Assembly (NCBI GenBank): GCA_049642705.1
Contig: JBARPB010000038.1
Coordinates: 1-25,044, forward strand
Direction: 5' to 3'
DNA: 25,044 bases
DNA from: CAZYPU01 sp049642705
GTDB taxonomy: Bacteria > Omnitrophota > Gorgyraeia > JABMRN01 > RBG-13-46-9
Part shown: piece by piece, positions 7,793 to 15,692 of the stretch
How the letters are laid out: each line of letters begins with the position of its first letter
Numbering within the stretch: position 1 is the first letter of the stretch
Translations under genes and position numbers: made by a program
The notes under the pieces: generated by a model
Database searches by the model: none
The model's input: the letters and a program-made list of their open reading frames with translations, nothing else
Told to the model about the DNA's origin: nothing

Positions 7793-8560
7793 CTAAAACG
7801 ATATCCTGTTCATGTCCTCAATGTCGCCTCTGTGCACCACCTTCACGCTGCCTTCGGTAACGACCCTTTCGACTTCGTTTGTTTTGGCTTTAAGGTATAC
7901 CGTTAGCTTATCCGCGAAAGTCTCGTTCTCCTTATCCGTGATTTTGACATCGTTGTTAAAAACCGCTATCCTTTTCTTCTGGTCCAGCTCGAAAGGCCCG
8001 CTGCAGGTAATCTTTTTATCCGGCGCGATATCGACCTCGACTTCCTTCTCGAACGACACCCAGTTAAGGCGGGGCCTTGTAACGAGGCCCCGGCCCCTGC
8101 AGGTTATATTCTGCCTCCTGACAACAACGTAGAAGTCGGTTGTGATCTCTTCGGATTTCGCGTTCCATTTCGCGTAATTCGTAACGAACTCGCCCCCGTC
8201 CGATGTCTTGCCGACAATATTCTCTTTAAGTTCTATGTCCTGGGTTTTTTTATCGTAAACCGCGCTATCAGCAAAGATGGTGAGTGTCATGTCGTCGCCG
8301 TAATATACGGCGCGCAAGTTTGTTATATTAATTTTATCGAATACCACCCTCGCCGACTCGCCTTCGAGGCCCCACTGCACCTTCTTATCCTTGTTAAAAC
8401 CTTCTACCTTGAAAGTATATACCTCCTGTTTTATTCCCAGCGATTCTTCCTGCGATATATCCGGTGTGGATTTTTTTGCTTTCGAACTCGCTTCTTTCTT
8501 GGAACAACCGTTCGCTGTTAAAACTGCGGCCAAAATTGCGATAAATAATATTTTTTTCAA
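7793..8560 (-). CDS. lptC: LPS export lipoprotein with LptC-like and LptA/OstA-like domains
   Basis: This 255-residue protein sits between an LpxL-type acyltransferase and lptB, the place of lptC-lptA in other genomes. The N-terminus is a lipoprotein signal with Cys19 after TANG, unlike E. coli LptC, which keeps a transmembrane anchor. Residues about 45-175 have the alternating beta-strand pattern of LptC; residues about 180-250 read like an OstA/LptA repeat (ITCSGPFELD, AVFNNDVKI, EGSVKVV). No separate lptA lies before lptB, so one protein may cover part of both roles in the periplasmic LPS bridge; that is inference. The start is TTG at 8560, supported by GGATTAAG immediately upstream and by the signal peptide that begins there. 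LptC alone is the conservative call. Confidence 0.85.
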   Translation of the reverse strand: MKKILFIAILAAVLTANGCSKKEASSKAKKSTPDISQEESLGIKQEVYTFKVEGFNKDKKVQWGLEGESARVVFDKINITNLRAVYYGDDMTLTIFADSAVYDKKTQDIELKENIVGKTSDGGEFVTNYAKWNAKSEEITTDFYVVVRRQNITCRGRGLVTRPRLNWVSFEKEVEVDIAPDKKITCSGPFELDQKKRIAVFNNDVKITDKENETFADKLTVYLKAKTNEVERVVTEGSVKVVHRGDIEDMNRISF

Positions 8561-8561
8561 C

Positions 8562-9461
8562 TTAATCCTGGTTTTCCGGTTTCGTCTTCCATCTCCGGTG
8601 CATCCAGACCCACTGCTCGGGATACCTCTTTATGTACGACTCTATGACACACGACCATTTCTGGGTGTTGAACTTTATAGTTTCCTCTTTGTCGGACTTT
8701 TCTTCCAACTCTATAGGGTCCTCTAAAACAAGCCTGTGGTGATTTTTCTCCCTTATCATGAAACAGGGAATAAGCGGCGCGCCGCTTGCCAGCGCAAGGG
8801 CCACCGGCGCTTTCGGCGTATACGCGGGTCTTCCGAAAAAATCAACAAAGACGCCGTCAACGCTATCCACATCCTGATCCGCCAGGACTCCGAGCATTTC
8901 GTTCTTCTTAAGCACCTTCAATATCTTCTTCGGCGAATCGTCCCTATATACAACGCCGACACCCACATAGCTTCTTAGCCTATTTATGAACTCATCGTAT
9001 TTATAAAAGTATATGCGCCGCGCTATGACGGTGCCGCGATACCCCTTAAGCGTGAAATAGGCGGATATGAGTTCCCAGTTTCCGAAATGGGAAGCCAGCA
9101 TGATAACGCCTTTTCCTTTTGAAAGAGCGCGGTCGATCTTCTCGTAAGCGCCATCGGAGACCACCCACCTATCGAGCGTACGCGAGGTGAGTTTCCGGTA
9201 ACTGGCCATTTCGACGGCATTCTTGCATAAATTCGAAAAAACCTCTTTCGCTATTCGCTCGATTTCGGTGTCTTTTTTCTCCGGAAAAGCATTCTTTAAG
9301 TTATCGAGCGTTTCCCGGCGTGCTTTCGGAAGAACGGCGAAAGTTGCCTTCCCGGTTAAACCCGCCAGAAACAAGCCAACCTTAAGTGGTAAAATACTTA
9401 TAAGTAAACCGCCAACCTTAGCGAGATAATACAGGTAGTAACGCCGTGTTTTGATCTTCAT
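8562..9461 (-). CDS. Lipid A biosynthesis (lauroyl/myristoyl-type) acyltransferase, LpxL/HtrB family
   Basis: A 299-residue membrane-associated acyltransferase that would add a secondary acyl chain to the lipid A precursor from acyl-ACP. The catalytic HX4E motif is HFGNWEL at 125-131 (His125, Glu130). Other family signatures are ADQDV near 194-198, the substrate-side VDFFGRPAYTPKAP block (206-219), and the C-terminal YPEQWVWMHRRWK (280-292). An N-terminal hydrophobic segment (about 11-44) should anchor it to the inner membrane. It is the first gene after a 56-base AT-rich gap and is followed one base later by the LptC-like gene, so it may lead a lipid A maturation and export operon. A second, longer paralogue is fused to another domain at 22910-24859. 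Confidence 0.94.
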   Translation of the reverse strand: MKIKTRRYYLYYLAKVGGLLISILPLKVGLFLAGLTGKATFAVLPKARRETLDNLKNAFPEKKDTEIERIAKEVFSNLCKNAVEMASYRKLTSRTLDRWVVSDGAYEKIDRALSKGKGVIMLASHFGNWELISAYFTLKGYRGTVIARRIYFYKYDEFINRLRSYVGVGVVYRDDSPKKILKVLKKNEMLGVLADQDVDSVDGVFVDFFGRPAYTPKAPVALALASGAPLIPCFMIREKNHHRLVLEDPIELEEKSDKEETIKFNTQKWSCVIESYIKRYPEQWVWMHRRWKTKPENQD

Positions 9462-9473
9462 TGATAGCCTAAT

Positions 9474-9502
9474 ATATTAACATAATATATTCGCTAAGGC
9501 AA
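9474..9502 (-). promoter_or_regulatory. Possible sigma70-type promoter for lpxL-lptC-lptB operon
   Basis: In the 56-base gap between queF and the acyltransferase gene the minus strand reads TTGCCT (9502-9497), a 17-base spacer, and TAATAT (9479-9474). Both boxes match four of six consensus bases and the gap is strongly AT-rich. The implied start leaves a leader of only about 10 bases with a weak AGG. An inverted pair AATATATT / AATATATT surrounds the -10 box. Plausible, but not strong. Confidence 0.35.
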
Positions 9503-9517
9503 TATAAAAAAAGGGAT

Positions 9518-9904
9518 TTACTTCTTATATTCCCGTTCGACGGTGGTTTTGATGCCGCCGCGGAGGTTGAACTCGGCGCGAATTCTGGCGTGGCGGGGTT
9601 TGGCCGCTTTGACGAAGTCGTCGAGAATGCGGTTTGTCGCGTGCTCGTGGAAGATGCCGATATTGCGGAAGGCGTGGAGGTAGAGTTTAAAAGATTTCAG
9701 TTCGACGCACAATTTATCGGGCCGGTAGTCAATATAAATCGCCGCAAAGTCGGGCAGGCCCGTATTGGGGCATATGCAGGTGAACTCGCTTGTTTCCAGG
9801 TGAACGGCGTAATCCCTATCCTTGTATTTATTCTCCCAAGTTTCTATCTTCGGGAGTTTTAACTTTCTTATATCTTTTTGCAGCCCTTCGTATTGTGGTT
9901 TCAT
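9518..9904 (-). CDS. queF: NADPH-dependent 7-cyano-7-deazaguanine (preQ0) reductase, QueF
   Basis: QueF reduces the nitrile of preQ0 to the amine preQ1, the last step before insertion into tRNA by Tgt in queuosine synthesis. The 128-residue length marks the short, single-domain (type I) family. Visible: FTCICPNTGLPDFA with nucleophile Cys45 and proton donor Asp52, the QueF signature ELKSFKLYL (68-76), and FHEHATNRI with His86-Glu87. Its ATG overlaps the queE stop as ATGA. It closes the queD-C-E-F run; a run of seven T follows the stop, and the next gene may have its own promoter. Confidence 0.96.
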   Translation of the reverse strand: MKPQYEGLQKDIRKLKLPKIETWENKYKDRDYAVHLETSEFTCICPNTGLPDFAAIYIDYRPDKLCVELKSFKLYLHAFRNIGIFHEHATNRILDDFVKAAKPRHARIRAEFNLRGGIKTTVEREYKK

Positions 9905-10584
9905 TCAATCCCCATCATCTTATGCAACTGTGAGATTACCTCGGCGCGGCCGGTTGATTTTTTCAGGATTGCCCGAAAACACTCCAGGCTCTTATCCGCT
10001 ACCCTTTCGGCCTCGAAAGGCGCCGTAACCGGCTGTAATATAATAGGTATATCGCTTCTTACTTTCTTAACTATTTTTACCATTTTCAGTATATCGTCGG
10101 AGTCGGTTTTATGAGTAATAACCGCCTTGACAAAGGTTTTCTTCTCTGCGGTAATCTCGAGGAATTTCTCGTGCTCCTGCCAGAAAGCTGCCCCTTTCGT
10201 TGAGGAAGGCAGTTTGAAATCCATCGCCACGATATCCACGCTGTCTATGACTTTGGAAAGCTCGCGGCAAAGCGTGCCGTTTGTTTCGAGATAAATAAGT
10301 TTACTGTAAAATTTTCTGTACTCGCTCAAAAACTCCTTGATAAAATCTGCCTGCAGGAGGGGTTCGCCGCCCGTGAGAGAAAGAGAATGATAGGGTTTTC
10401 TGTATTCCGGAATTTTGCTCATAAGCGCATCGGGCGTAAATATCCTGAAGGAGTCGGGCTTTGTATCGCAGAAGGCGCAGGAGAGGTTGCATCCGTAAAA
10501 CCTCACGAAAAGCTGGGGCACGCCCATGTATATGCCTTCGCCCTGCAGTGATAAAAATATTTCCGAAATCTTTGCCTCAAACAT
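9901..10584 (-). CDS. queE: 7-carboxy-7-deazaguanine synthase, radical SAM enzyme QueE
   Basis: QueE converts 6-carboxy-tetrahydropterin to 7-carboxy-7-deazaguanine by a radical SAM ring contraction. The [4Fe-4S] motif CX3CX2C is Cys32, Cys36, Cys39 (GCNLSCAFCDT), the canonical spacing. SLQGEG (12-17) and TGGEP (71-75), the SAM-binding motif, are present, and the 227-residue length is typical. The ATG at 10584 sits within the end of queC (8-base overlap) with a good GGAGG site 9 bases upstream. It is translationally coupled to both flanking genes; the four que genes act in one pathway. Confidence 0.96.
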   Translation of the reverse strand: MFEAKISEIFLSLQGEGIYMGVPQLFVRFYGCNLSCAFCDTKPDSFRIFTPDALMSKIPEYRKPYHSLSLTGGEPLLQADFIKEFLSEYRKFYSKLIYLETNGTLCRELSKVIDSVDIVAMDFKLPSSTKGAAFWQEHEKFLEITAEKKTFVKAVITHKTDSDDILKMVKIVKKVRSDIPIILQPVTAPFEAERVADKSLECFRAILKKSTGRAEVISQLHKMMGIE

Positions 10585-11260
10585 AATAAGGATCCTCCAT
10601 GTTCAATTCTTCAAATGCTCTTCTTCTGAAAAAGCAGCTGTCGCATATTCCGCAAGGGTGCCTTCCGCCTTTATAACACGACCACGTAAGTTCGATGGGA
10701 ACTTTTAAGCGAAGAGCAATTTTTATAATTTCGCTCTTTTTTTTATCCAGCAAGGGCGCGTAAATTTTAATGCGCCTTCCGTACTTTGTACCCGCAGTAA
10801 TTACCTTTCTAAATATATCAAAAAATGCCTTCCTGCAATCAGGGTAGCCGGGGTAATCCTGTGAGTGGCAACCTATGAATACGGCCTTTGTCTTCATGCT
10901 TTCGGCAAAGGAGGAGGCGATGGAGAGGAAAACAAGGTTCCGCGCCGGCACATATGTCAGCGGGAGGGTGCGTTTTATTTCTTTTAAAGAGCGGCGGACC
11001 GGGACATGCGCTTTCCGGTCGAGAAGGGCGTTCCCCTTCCGGGGGAGTGCCAGCTTTACTATTTTATATTGGCAATGTGCAATTCTTGCAATTTTCTTTG
11101 CAGACTCGATTTCTTTTTTATGCCTCTGGCCGTAGTCAAACATCAAGGCGGTAGGGCAAAATTTCTTTCTGGCAAGGTAGAGTGTCGTTGCGGAATCGAT
11201 TCCCCCGGAAAGAAGCACGAGGGCTTTTCTTTTATATTTTTTACTTCTCGAAACTTGCAC
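10577..11260 (-). CDS. queC: 7-cyano-7-deazaguanine (preQ0) synthase QueC
   Basis: QueC uses ATP and ammonia to turn 7-carboxy-7-deazaguanine into preQ0. The N-terminal PP-loop is SGGIDS (18-23); YVPARN (103-108) is a family signature; a C-terminal zinc site is formed by Cys195, Cys203, Cys206 and Cys209 (CX7CX2CX2C). At 227 residues the length is normal. The start is a GTG at 11260, overlapping the end of queD by 20 bases, with only a weak purine-rich site; no closer start fits, because the PP-loop begins at residue 18. The gene is also called exsB. Confidence 0.95.
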   Translation of the reverse strand: MQVSRSKKYKRKALVLLSGGIDSATTLYLARKKFCPTALMFDYGQRHKKEIESAKKIARIAHCQYKIVKLALPRKGNALLDRKAHVPVRRSLKEIKRTLPLTYVPARNLVFLSIASSFAESMKTKAVFIGCHSQDYPGYPDCRKAFFDIFRKVITAGTKYGRRIKIYAPLLDKKKSEIIKIALRLKVPIELTWSCYKGGRHPCGICDSCFFRRRAFEELNMEDPYYV

Positions 11261-11597
11261 AGGAGTCCGCCGTTTCCCAGACGGATATTTTTAGTTTCTG
11301 TTTCACGGTTTTTGACAACTCGTCGTGTATGAAGCAGGCTATGTTCTCCGAGGTCGGATTTTCTTTTTTAAAAAAGGTAAGGTCGTTCAGGTATTTGTGG
11401 TCGAGTGGGGTGAGGACGTTTTTCAGTTTCTCCTTCAAATCCTTGAAATCCATCACCATGCCCTGGCCGTTAAGGGTGCCGCTATATAAAACGGCTTCGA
11501 CCTTCCAGTTGTGCCCATGAAGCGCCTCGCAATTTCCCTTGTAATTCTTAAGGTTATGCGCCCCCGAGAATTCGTCTATAACTTTTATTTCGTACAT
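11241..11597 (-). CDS. queD: 6-carboxy-5,6,7,8-tetrahydropterin synthase QueD
   Basis: QueD converts 7,8-dihydroneopterin triphosphate to 6-carboxytetrahydropterin, the first dedicated step to preQ0. The 118 residues carry zinc ligands His14, His27 and His29 (in CEALHGHNW), catalytic Cys23, the DH pair 66-67 and the C-terminal WETADSCASF with Glu108. This pattern distinguishes QueD from eukaryotic PTPS only weakly, but the adjoining queC and queE settle it. The ATG lies 7 bases after the kdsC stop, so the que genes are co-directional with and apparently continue the KDO operon. GTP cyclohydrolase I (FolE), which supplies the substrate, is not in the window. Confidence 0.95.
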   Translation of the reverse strand: MYEIKVIDEFSGAHNLKNYKGNCEALHGHNWKVEAVLYSGTLNGQGMVMDFKDLKEKLKNVLTPLDHKYLNDLTFFKKENPTSENIACFIHDELSKTVKQKLKISVWETADSCASFEK

Positions 11598-11604
11598 TTC
11601 GTCT

Positions 11605-12123
11605 CTACTCGAAATATCTCTTCGTTACCCCTTCCCACTTCCCCTGTGATTTAAGAATTATTTCGCATACCTCCCTTACGGCGCCCCGCCCCCCGCGTTT
11701 TTGCGTAACATAATGGGCTACGTCTTTGGCTTCCTGTACAGCGTCCGGCACCGCGACGGCGAATCCGACCCTTTTAAGAATGGGTATGTCTATCAAATCA
11801 TCGCCGATAAAGCAAATCTCCTCTTCCTCAACCCTGAATCTTCTCTTTATATCTTTTAAAGATTTGATCTTATAATGATTTTCGTAAATCCTGTCGATGT
11901 GCAAATGCTTGGCGCGTATTTTCACTATTTTGGAAATTTTAGCCGTTATAATCGCGCACCGGATTTTTGCCCTTTTTAAGAGCAAAATCCCCAACCCATC
12001 TGTGACATTGAAGTTTTTTATTTCGTCGCCGTAATTTCCCAGAATAATCCTGCCGTCGGTAAGAACGCCGTCCACGTCGAGGAGAAGAAGTTTAATCTTT
12101 TCCGCGCGCTCATGTTTATCCAT
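11605..12123 (-). CDS. kdsC: 3-deoxy-D-manno-octulosonate 8-phosphate phosphatase, KdsC (HAD family)
   Basis: KdsC hydrolyses KDO-8-phosphate to KDO. It is a small, capless HAD phosphatase of 172 residues: the nucleophile motif DVDGVLTDG at 16-24 (Asp16, Asp18), Lys near 85-88, and motif IV GDDLID at 107-112. The tetrameric KdsC group is recognised by the DGVLTDGRI block. The ATG overlaps the kdsD stop by one base (TGATG), which ties their translation together. The C-terminal tail contains the Gly/Arg-rich QKRGGRGAVRE segment that reaches the active site in this family. Confidence 0.95.
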   Translation of the reverse strand: MDKHERAEKIKLLLLDVDGVLTDGRIILGNYGDEIKNFNVTDGLGILLLKRAKIRCAIITAKISKIVKIRAKHLHIDRIYENHYKIKSLKDIKRRFRVEEEEICFIGDDLIDIPILKRVGFAVAVPDAVQEAKDVAHYVTQKRGGRGAVREVCEIILKSQGKWEGVTKRYFE

Positions 12124-13094
12124 CAGACGAGGCCTGCCTTCAAAATGTCCTGAACATCCAGGAGGCCGACGGGTTTGCCCTTGTCATTGACAACGGGAAT
12201 CTCGTCAATCTTTTTCGAGCGGAGTATCCGGAATGCCTCTGCGGCTAATTTATCCTTCTTTATCGTAACCGGGGATTTGGTCATAACTTCTTTGATCTTT
12301 TTGTTCGCTATGTTTACCTTACCGTCGAGGTGTCTCCTTAAATCTCCGTCGGTGAATATGCCCGTGAGTTTCCCTTTCTTATTAACCACGCTTGCCGAGC
12401 CGGCCCGCGCCTTCGTAATCTTTAAAAGAACTTCTCTTACCCGCGCGTCCTCTACGACGATAGGGTTTGCTATCCCTGTGCGCATAATATCATGCACCCT
12501 CAAAAGCAGGCGCTTACCAAGCGTGCCGCCCGGGTGAAAAAGAGCAAAATCCTTTTCCTTAAATCCTTTTCGGTCAAGGAGGCTTACGCAAAGCGCATCC
12601 CCCATCGCGAGCATGGCCGTCGTGGAAGTGGTAGGCACAAGCCCCAGCGAACACGCTTCCCTTTCGACAGCGACGTCGAGTATGAAATCCGCGTTTTTCG
12701 CCAGCGCACTTTTTGTGTTTCCGACGCAGGCTATGAGGCGGGCACCGATTTTTTTTACTATCGGCAGGAGTTTTACGATTTCCTCCGTTTCACCGCTATT
12801 GGAAAAAACAAGAAGGCAATCTTCTTTTGTTACCCTGCCAAGATCGCCGTGCAAGGCCTCTGCGGGATGGAGGTAAAGAGACGGTGTCCCGGTCGAAGAA
12901 AGTGTCGCCGATACCTTCTGGGCGATAAAGCCGGGCTTTCCCATTCCGGTTACAATGACCCTGCCTTTAATCTTTGCCAGGAATTCTATCACCTTCTCAA
13001 AATCCCTGCCGACCCTTTTGGCCAAATCCAGAATGGCTTTCGCTTCTATGCCGAGCACTTTCTTTGCCCTTATTTTCGCTTTCGATGTCTTCAC
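12123..13094 (-). CDS. kdsD: D-arabinose-5-phosphate isomerase, KdsD (SIS plus two CBS domains)
   Basis: KdsD interconverts ribulose-5-phosphate and arabinose-5-phosphate, the sugar precursor for KDO. In 323 residues it has an SIS domain (about 40-175) with GMGKPG (50-55), HPAEALHGDLG (76-86) and SNSGET (98-103), followed by two CBS domains (about 205-323), the standard KdsD layout. Translation begins at GTG 13094, which overlaps the kdsA stop as GTGA and has a strong GGAGG seven bases before it. The nearby ATG in GGATG is out of frame. The CBS pair in relatives is thought to sense ligands, possibly CMP-KDO. Confidence 0.96.
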   Translation of the reverse strand: MKTSKAKIRAKKVLGIEAKAILDLAKRVGRDFEKVIEFLAKIKGRVIVTGMGKPGFIAQKVSATLSSTGTPSLYLHPAEALHGDLGRVTKEDCLLVFSNSGETEEIVKLLPIVKKIGARLIACVGNTKSALAKNADFILDVAVEREACSLGLVPTTSTTAMLAMGDALCVSLLDRKGFKEKDFALFHPGGTLGKRLLLRVHDIMRTGIANPIVVEDARVREVLLKITKARAGSASVVNKKGKLTGIFTDGDLRRHLDGKVNIANKKIKEVMTKSPVTIKKDKLAAEAFRILRSKKIDEIPVVNDKGKPVGLLDVQDILKAGLV

Positions 13095-13912
13095 CGCGCA
13101 TCCTCCAGTTTATTTATCTTTTTCAGGAACCTCTCGAGGTCGCTTAGTTTAAGCATGTTGGGGCCGTCGCTTAAGGCCTTATTTGGGTTTTCATGAACTT
13201 CTACAAATATTGCATCCGCACCGCACACAACCGCGCATGAGGCAAGCGGCTCTATAAACTCTCTTTTTCCCCCGCTTCTTTTGTCCAACCCCCCGGGAAG
13301 CTGAACAGAGTGAGAAGCGTCGAAAGAGATCGGGTATCCGAATTTTTTCATGACGAGAATCGAGCGGAAATCGCTTACGAGCATATTATAGCCGAAACTT
13401 GTCCCTCTTTCGGTAATTATTATGTTCCGGTTACCGGCGTATTCGATCTTTTCGATAACGTTTTTAATATCCCATGGCGAAAGAAACTGCCCCTTCTTTA
13501 TGTTTATTGGTTTCTTTGTCCTGGCGGCCGCGAGAATAAGATTTGTCTGCCGGGAAAGGAAGGCGGGAACCTGTATTACGTCCAGGACATTCTTCGCCTT
13601 TTTTACCTCTTCTACGCAATGGACGTCGCTTAAAACCGGGACGTCGAGGAGATTTTTTACTTTTTCCAAGATCGCAAGGCCTTTTGAAAGGCCCGGCCCC
13701 CTGAAAGAGCGGATGGACGAGCGGTTTGCCTTGTCGTAACTGGCTTTAAAAATAAAGGGTATATCAAGTTTTGCGGCTATTTCTTTTATGGCCCGGGCGT
13801 GGCGTATTGCGCTTTTTTCGGATTCTATAACGCATGTCCCTGCAATAAGGACAATCGGATTTTTTCCGCCTATTTTAACATCGCCTACTTTTACGGTTTT
13901 AGTTATTGCCAC
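13091..13912 (-). CDS. kdsA: KDO-8-phosphate synthase, KdsA (metal-dependent type by residue signature)
   Basis: KdsA condenses arabinose-5-phosphate with phosphoenolpyruvate to KDO-8-phosphate. The 273-residue protein shows IAGTCVIES (23-31), FKASYDKANRSS (55-66), SFRGPG (69-74), and FDASHSVQLPGG (197-208). Cys27, His201, Glu238 and Asp249 fall at the four metal-ligand positions of the Aquifex aeolicus enzyme, and Cys replaces the Asn found in the metal-independent E. coli type, so I infer a metal-dependent enzyme. It starts at GTG 13912 inside the end of kdsB (14-base overlap), with a GAGGGG site; no in-frame ATG is available upstream in the overlap. It is flanked by the other KDO genes. 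Confidence 0.96.
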   Translation of the reverse strand: MAITKTVKVGDVKIGGKNPIVLIAGTCVIESEKSAIRHARAIKEIAAKLDIPFIFKASYDKANRSSIRSFRGPGLSKGLAILEKVKNLLDVPVLSDVHCVEEVKKAKNVLDVIQVPAFLSRQTNLILAAARTKKPINIKKGQFLSPWDIKNVIEKIEYAGNRNIIITERGTSFGYNMLVSDFRSILVMKKFGYPISFDASHSVQLPGGLDKRSGGKREFIEPLASCAVVCGADAIFVEVHENPNKALSDGPNMLKLSDLERFLKKINKLEDAR

Positions 13913-14642
13913 TTCGCAACATCCCCTCTACTTTTCTTAAATCTTCCGGGGTATCGACGCCTATCGTATCGAACTCGGTCTCGATTGTTTTTATCTTATA
14001 GCCGTTTTCAAGGGCCCTCAATTGCTCCAGTTTTTCCGTCTCTTCGAGGCCGGATTTCGGAAGATTCGTATATGTAAACAAAAAATCCTTCGTATAAGCG
14101 TAAATACCTATGTGTTTGTAGTAATATTGCACTTTCTCTTTTGTTTCTTCGCCGCGCGCATAAGGAATGGGGCTTCTTGAGAAATAAAGCGCATATCCGT
14201 CCTTGTCGATTACGACCTTGACAACGTTCGGATTCGCGAGCTCATTCTTATCGTTTATCTTTTTTATTACCGTTGCCATCTGCACCGTCTTGTCTTCCAG
14301 AAGCGCGTTCGCCAAGCCGTCGATCATGGAATAATGGACGAGGGGCTCGTCGCCCTGTATGTTCACCACTACCTCGACGTCGATGGGGTTTATGACTTCC
14401 ACTATCCTGTCGCTTCCGGAGGGCTGGTCCTTGGACGTATAAACGACTTTTCCGCCGAAACGCTTTACCGCTTTTATTACATCTTCATTATCAGTGGCGA
14501 TAATCACCTCTTCCAGGATTCTCGACTCCTTTGCCCTCTCCCAGACATGCTGCACGAGGGGCTTCCCCAGTAAATTTGCCAGAACCTTCCCCTCGAACCT
14601 CTCGGACTGCCACCTTGCCGGTATTATACCTATGGCTTTCAT
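13899..14642 (-). CDS. kdsB: CMP-KDO synthetase (3-deoxy-manno-octulosonate cytidylyltransferase)
   Basis: KdsB activates KDO with CTP to CMP-KDO, the donor for KDO transferase. At 247 residues it is of normal length, with the nucleotide-binding IPARWQSERFEGK (7-19), SGSDRI (75-80), the metal-binding VNIQGDEPL (93-101), and FDTIGVDTPEDL near the C-terminus. The ATG overlaps the hldA stop as ATGA. Together with kdsA, kdsD and kdsC it makes the complete pathway from ribulose-5-phosphate to CMP-KDO; the KDO transferase WaaA is not in this window. Confidence 0.97.
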   Translation of the reverse strand: MKAIGIIPARWQSERFEGKVLANLLGKPLVQHVWERAKESRILEEVIIATDNEDVIKAVKRFGGKVVYTSKDQPSGSDRIVEVINPIDVEVVVNIQGDEPLVHYSMIDGLANALLEDKTVQMATVIKKINDKNELANPNVVKVVIDKDGYALYFSRSPIPYARGEETKEKVQYYYKHIGIYAYTKDFLFTYTNLPKSGLEETEKLEQLRALENGYKIKTIETEFDTIGVDTPEDLRKVEGMLRSGNN

Positions 14643-15649
14643 GAAATTTTTGCCTTTTCTATTTCTTCCTTTACTCTTTTTATTACCTCGTCCTGGGTAA
14701 CTACAGCTATGCCGATTTTTCCCACGACGATGCCCGCGGCGCAGTTGGCTATGTGGGCCGCCTGGATAGGCGTGGCGCCGGATAGAAACGAGAGCGTGTA
14801 AGTTGAAGAAACGGTATCGCCTGCGCCCGAGACGTCAAACACTTCCTGCGCGATTGTCTCTATCTTCTTCGGCAACTTGCCTTCTTCGAATACCATCATT
14901 CCGTTTTCGCCCAGCGTTATAAGCACGACGCGCGCCTTTAGTTTCTTAAGGAGCTCGAACCCCGCTTTCTTAAGCGTCTGCTTGTCTTTTATCTCGAAAC
15001 CGACGGCGCGGGAGGCCTCGGCGCTATTGGGCGTCAGGATGGTAACGACTTTGTAATAAGAGAAGTGTTCTTCTTTCGGGTCGACGGCTATGATCTTATG
15101 CTTCTTTCTCGCCAGGGGAACGATCCTGTCGAGGAGTTTCGGCGTAATCAGGCCCTTGCCGTAATCCTCCACGATTATCCCGTCTATCTCGTCTATAATG
15201 TCTTCTACAAAAGCCGCAATCTTTCTCACGACGCTGTCCTTCAGCGGGTCTATCTTTTCCCTGTCGATGCGGACAACCTGTTGCTGGTGGGCAATTACGC
15301 GTGTCTTAAGGATTGTAGGCCTTTGTGGGTCGGAGAATATTCCATCGACATTAACACCCCTGTGCTCAAGCTCGCCCTTTAATATCCCGGCCCTTTCATC
15401 CTTGCCTACCACGCCTACCAAGTATGACTTTGCGCCGAGGGAGTTGATGTTATTCGCGACGTTGGAGGCCCCGCCCGGCATGAAGCTTTCGTTATTCACC
15501 CATACGACGGGAACGGGCGCTTCGGGCGAGATGCGCGAGACCCTGCCCCACACAAACTCGTCCAAGATAAGGTCTCCTATTACGAGTATCTTCTTATCCG
15601 TGAAATTCGAGACGATGCCCTTTAATTTCACGAAACTCTGCTTTTTCAT
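14639..15649 (-). CDS. hldA: D-glycero-beta-D-manno-heptose-7-phosphate kinase (HldA / RfaE domain I)
   Basis: A PfkB/ribokinase-family kinase that phosphorylates heptose-7-phosphate at C1 on the way to ADP-heptose. RVSRISPEAPVPV (36-48) and PGGASNVANNI (58-68) are HldE domain I signatures, and DVSGAGDT (272-279) carries the catalytic base Asp278. With 336 residues it ends after the kinase domain, so the adenylyltransferase (HldC-like) part found in HldE fusions is absent and must be encoded separately. The ATG at 15649 has a weak AGGT site. An in-frame stop 12 bases upstream rules out an N-terminal extension. It is the first gene of the promoter-driven kds operon and lies downstream of an unusual structured leader. 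Confidence 0.93.
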   Translation of the reverse strand: MKKQSFVKLKGIVSNFTDKKILVIGDLILDEFVWGRVSRISPEAPVPVVWVNNESFMPGGASNVANNINSLGAKSYLVGVVGKDERAGILKGELEHRGVNVDGIFSDPQRPTILKTRVIAHQQQVVRIDREKIDPLKDSVVRKIAAFVEDIIDEIDGIIVEDYGKGLITPKLLDRIVPLARKKHKIIAVDPKEEHFSYYKVVTILTPNSAEASRAVGFEIKDKQTLKKAGFELLKKLKARVVLITLGENGMMVFEEGKLPKKIETIAQEVFDVSGAGDTVSSTYTLSFLSGATPIQAAHIANCAAGIVVGKIGIAVVTQDEVIKRVKEEIEKAKIS

Positions 15650-15656
15650 TGAGACC

Positions 15657-15692
15657 TAGATTTATGAAAATTGCAAGATTTTCATAAATCTA
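15657..15692 (-). promoter_or_regulatory. Perfect 14-bp hairpin directly before the hldA start
   Basis: The arms 15657-15670 and 15679-15692 are exact reverse complements around an 8-base loop. On the minus strand the hairpin contains the whole seven-codon mini-ORF and its 3' arm touches the AGGT before hldA. A near-perfect AGGAGGTGA lies three bases before its 5' arm. No U-run follows, so it is not an intrinsic terminator. It may control access of ribosomes to hldA. Confidence 0.7.
15662..15685 (-). CDS. Putative seven-codon leader peptide (MKILQFS) before hldA
   Basis: An ATG at 15685 is preceded by AGGAGGTGA (15701-15693), the best ribosome binding sequence in the window, at a 10-base spacing. 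The frame encodes MKILQFS and ends with TAA at 15664-15662, followed by a second in-frame stop (TAG) and then the hldA ATG twelve bases after the TAA. It lies entirely inside the perfect hairpin. The peptide shows no amino-acid bias of the kind used in classical attenuators. It could be a translated regulatory leader, or the strong site may belong to hldA itself. Confidence 0.35.
   Translation of the reverse strand: MKILQFS

Noticed and set aside
9506..9534. An intrinsic terminator after queF (GGGA...TCCC followed by seven T)
   Set aside because: The stem is only four base pairs with a 14-base loop, too weak to call. The T-run may still aid a transcript boundary.
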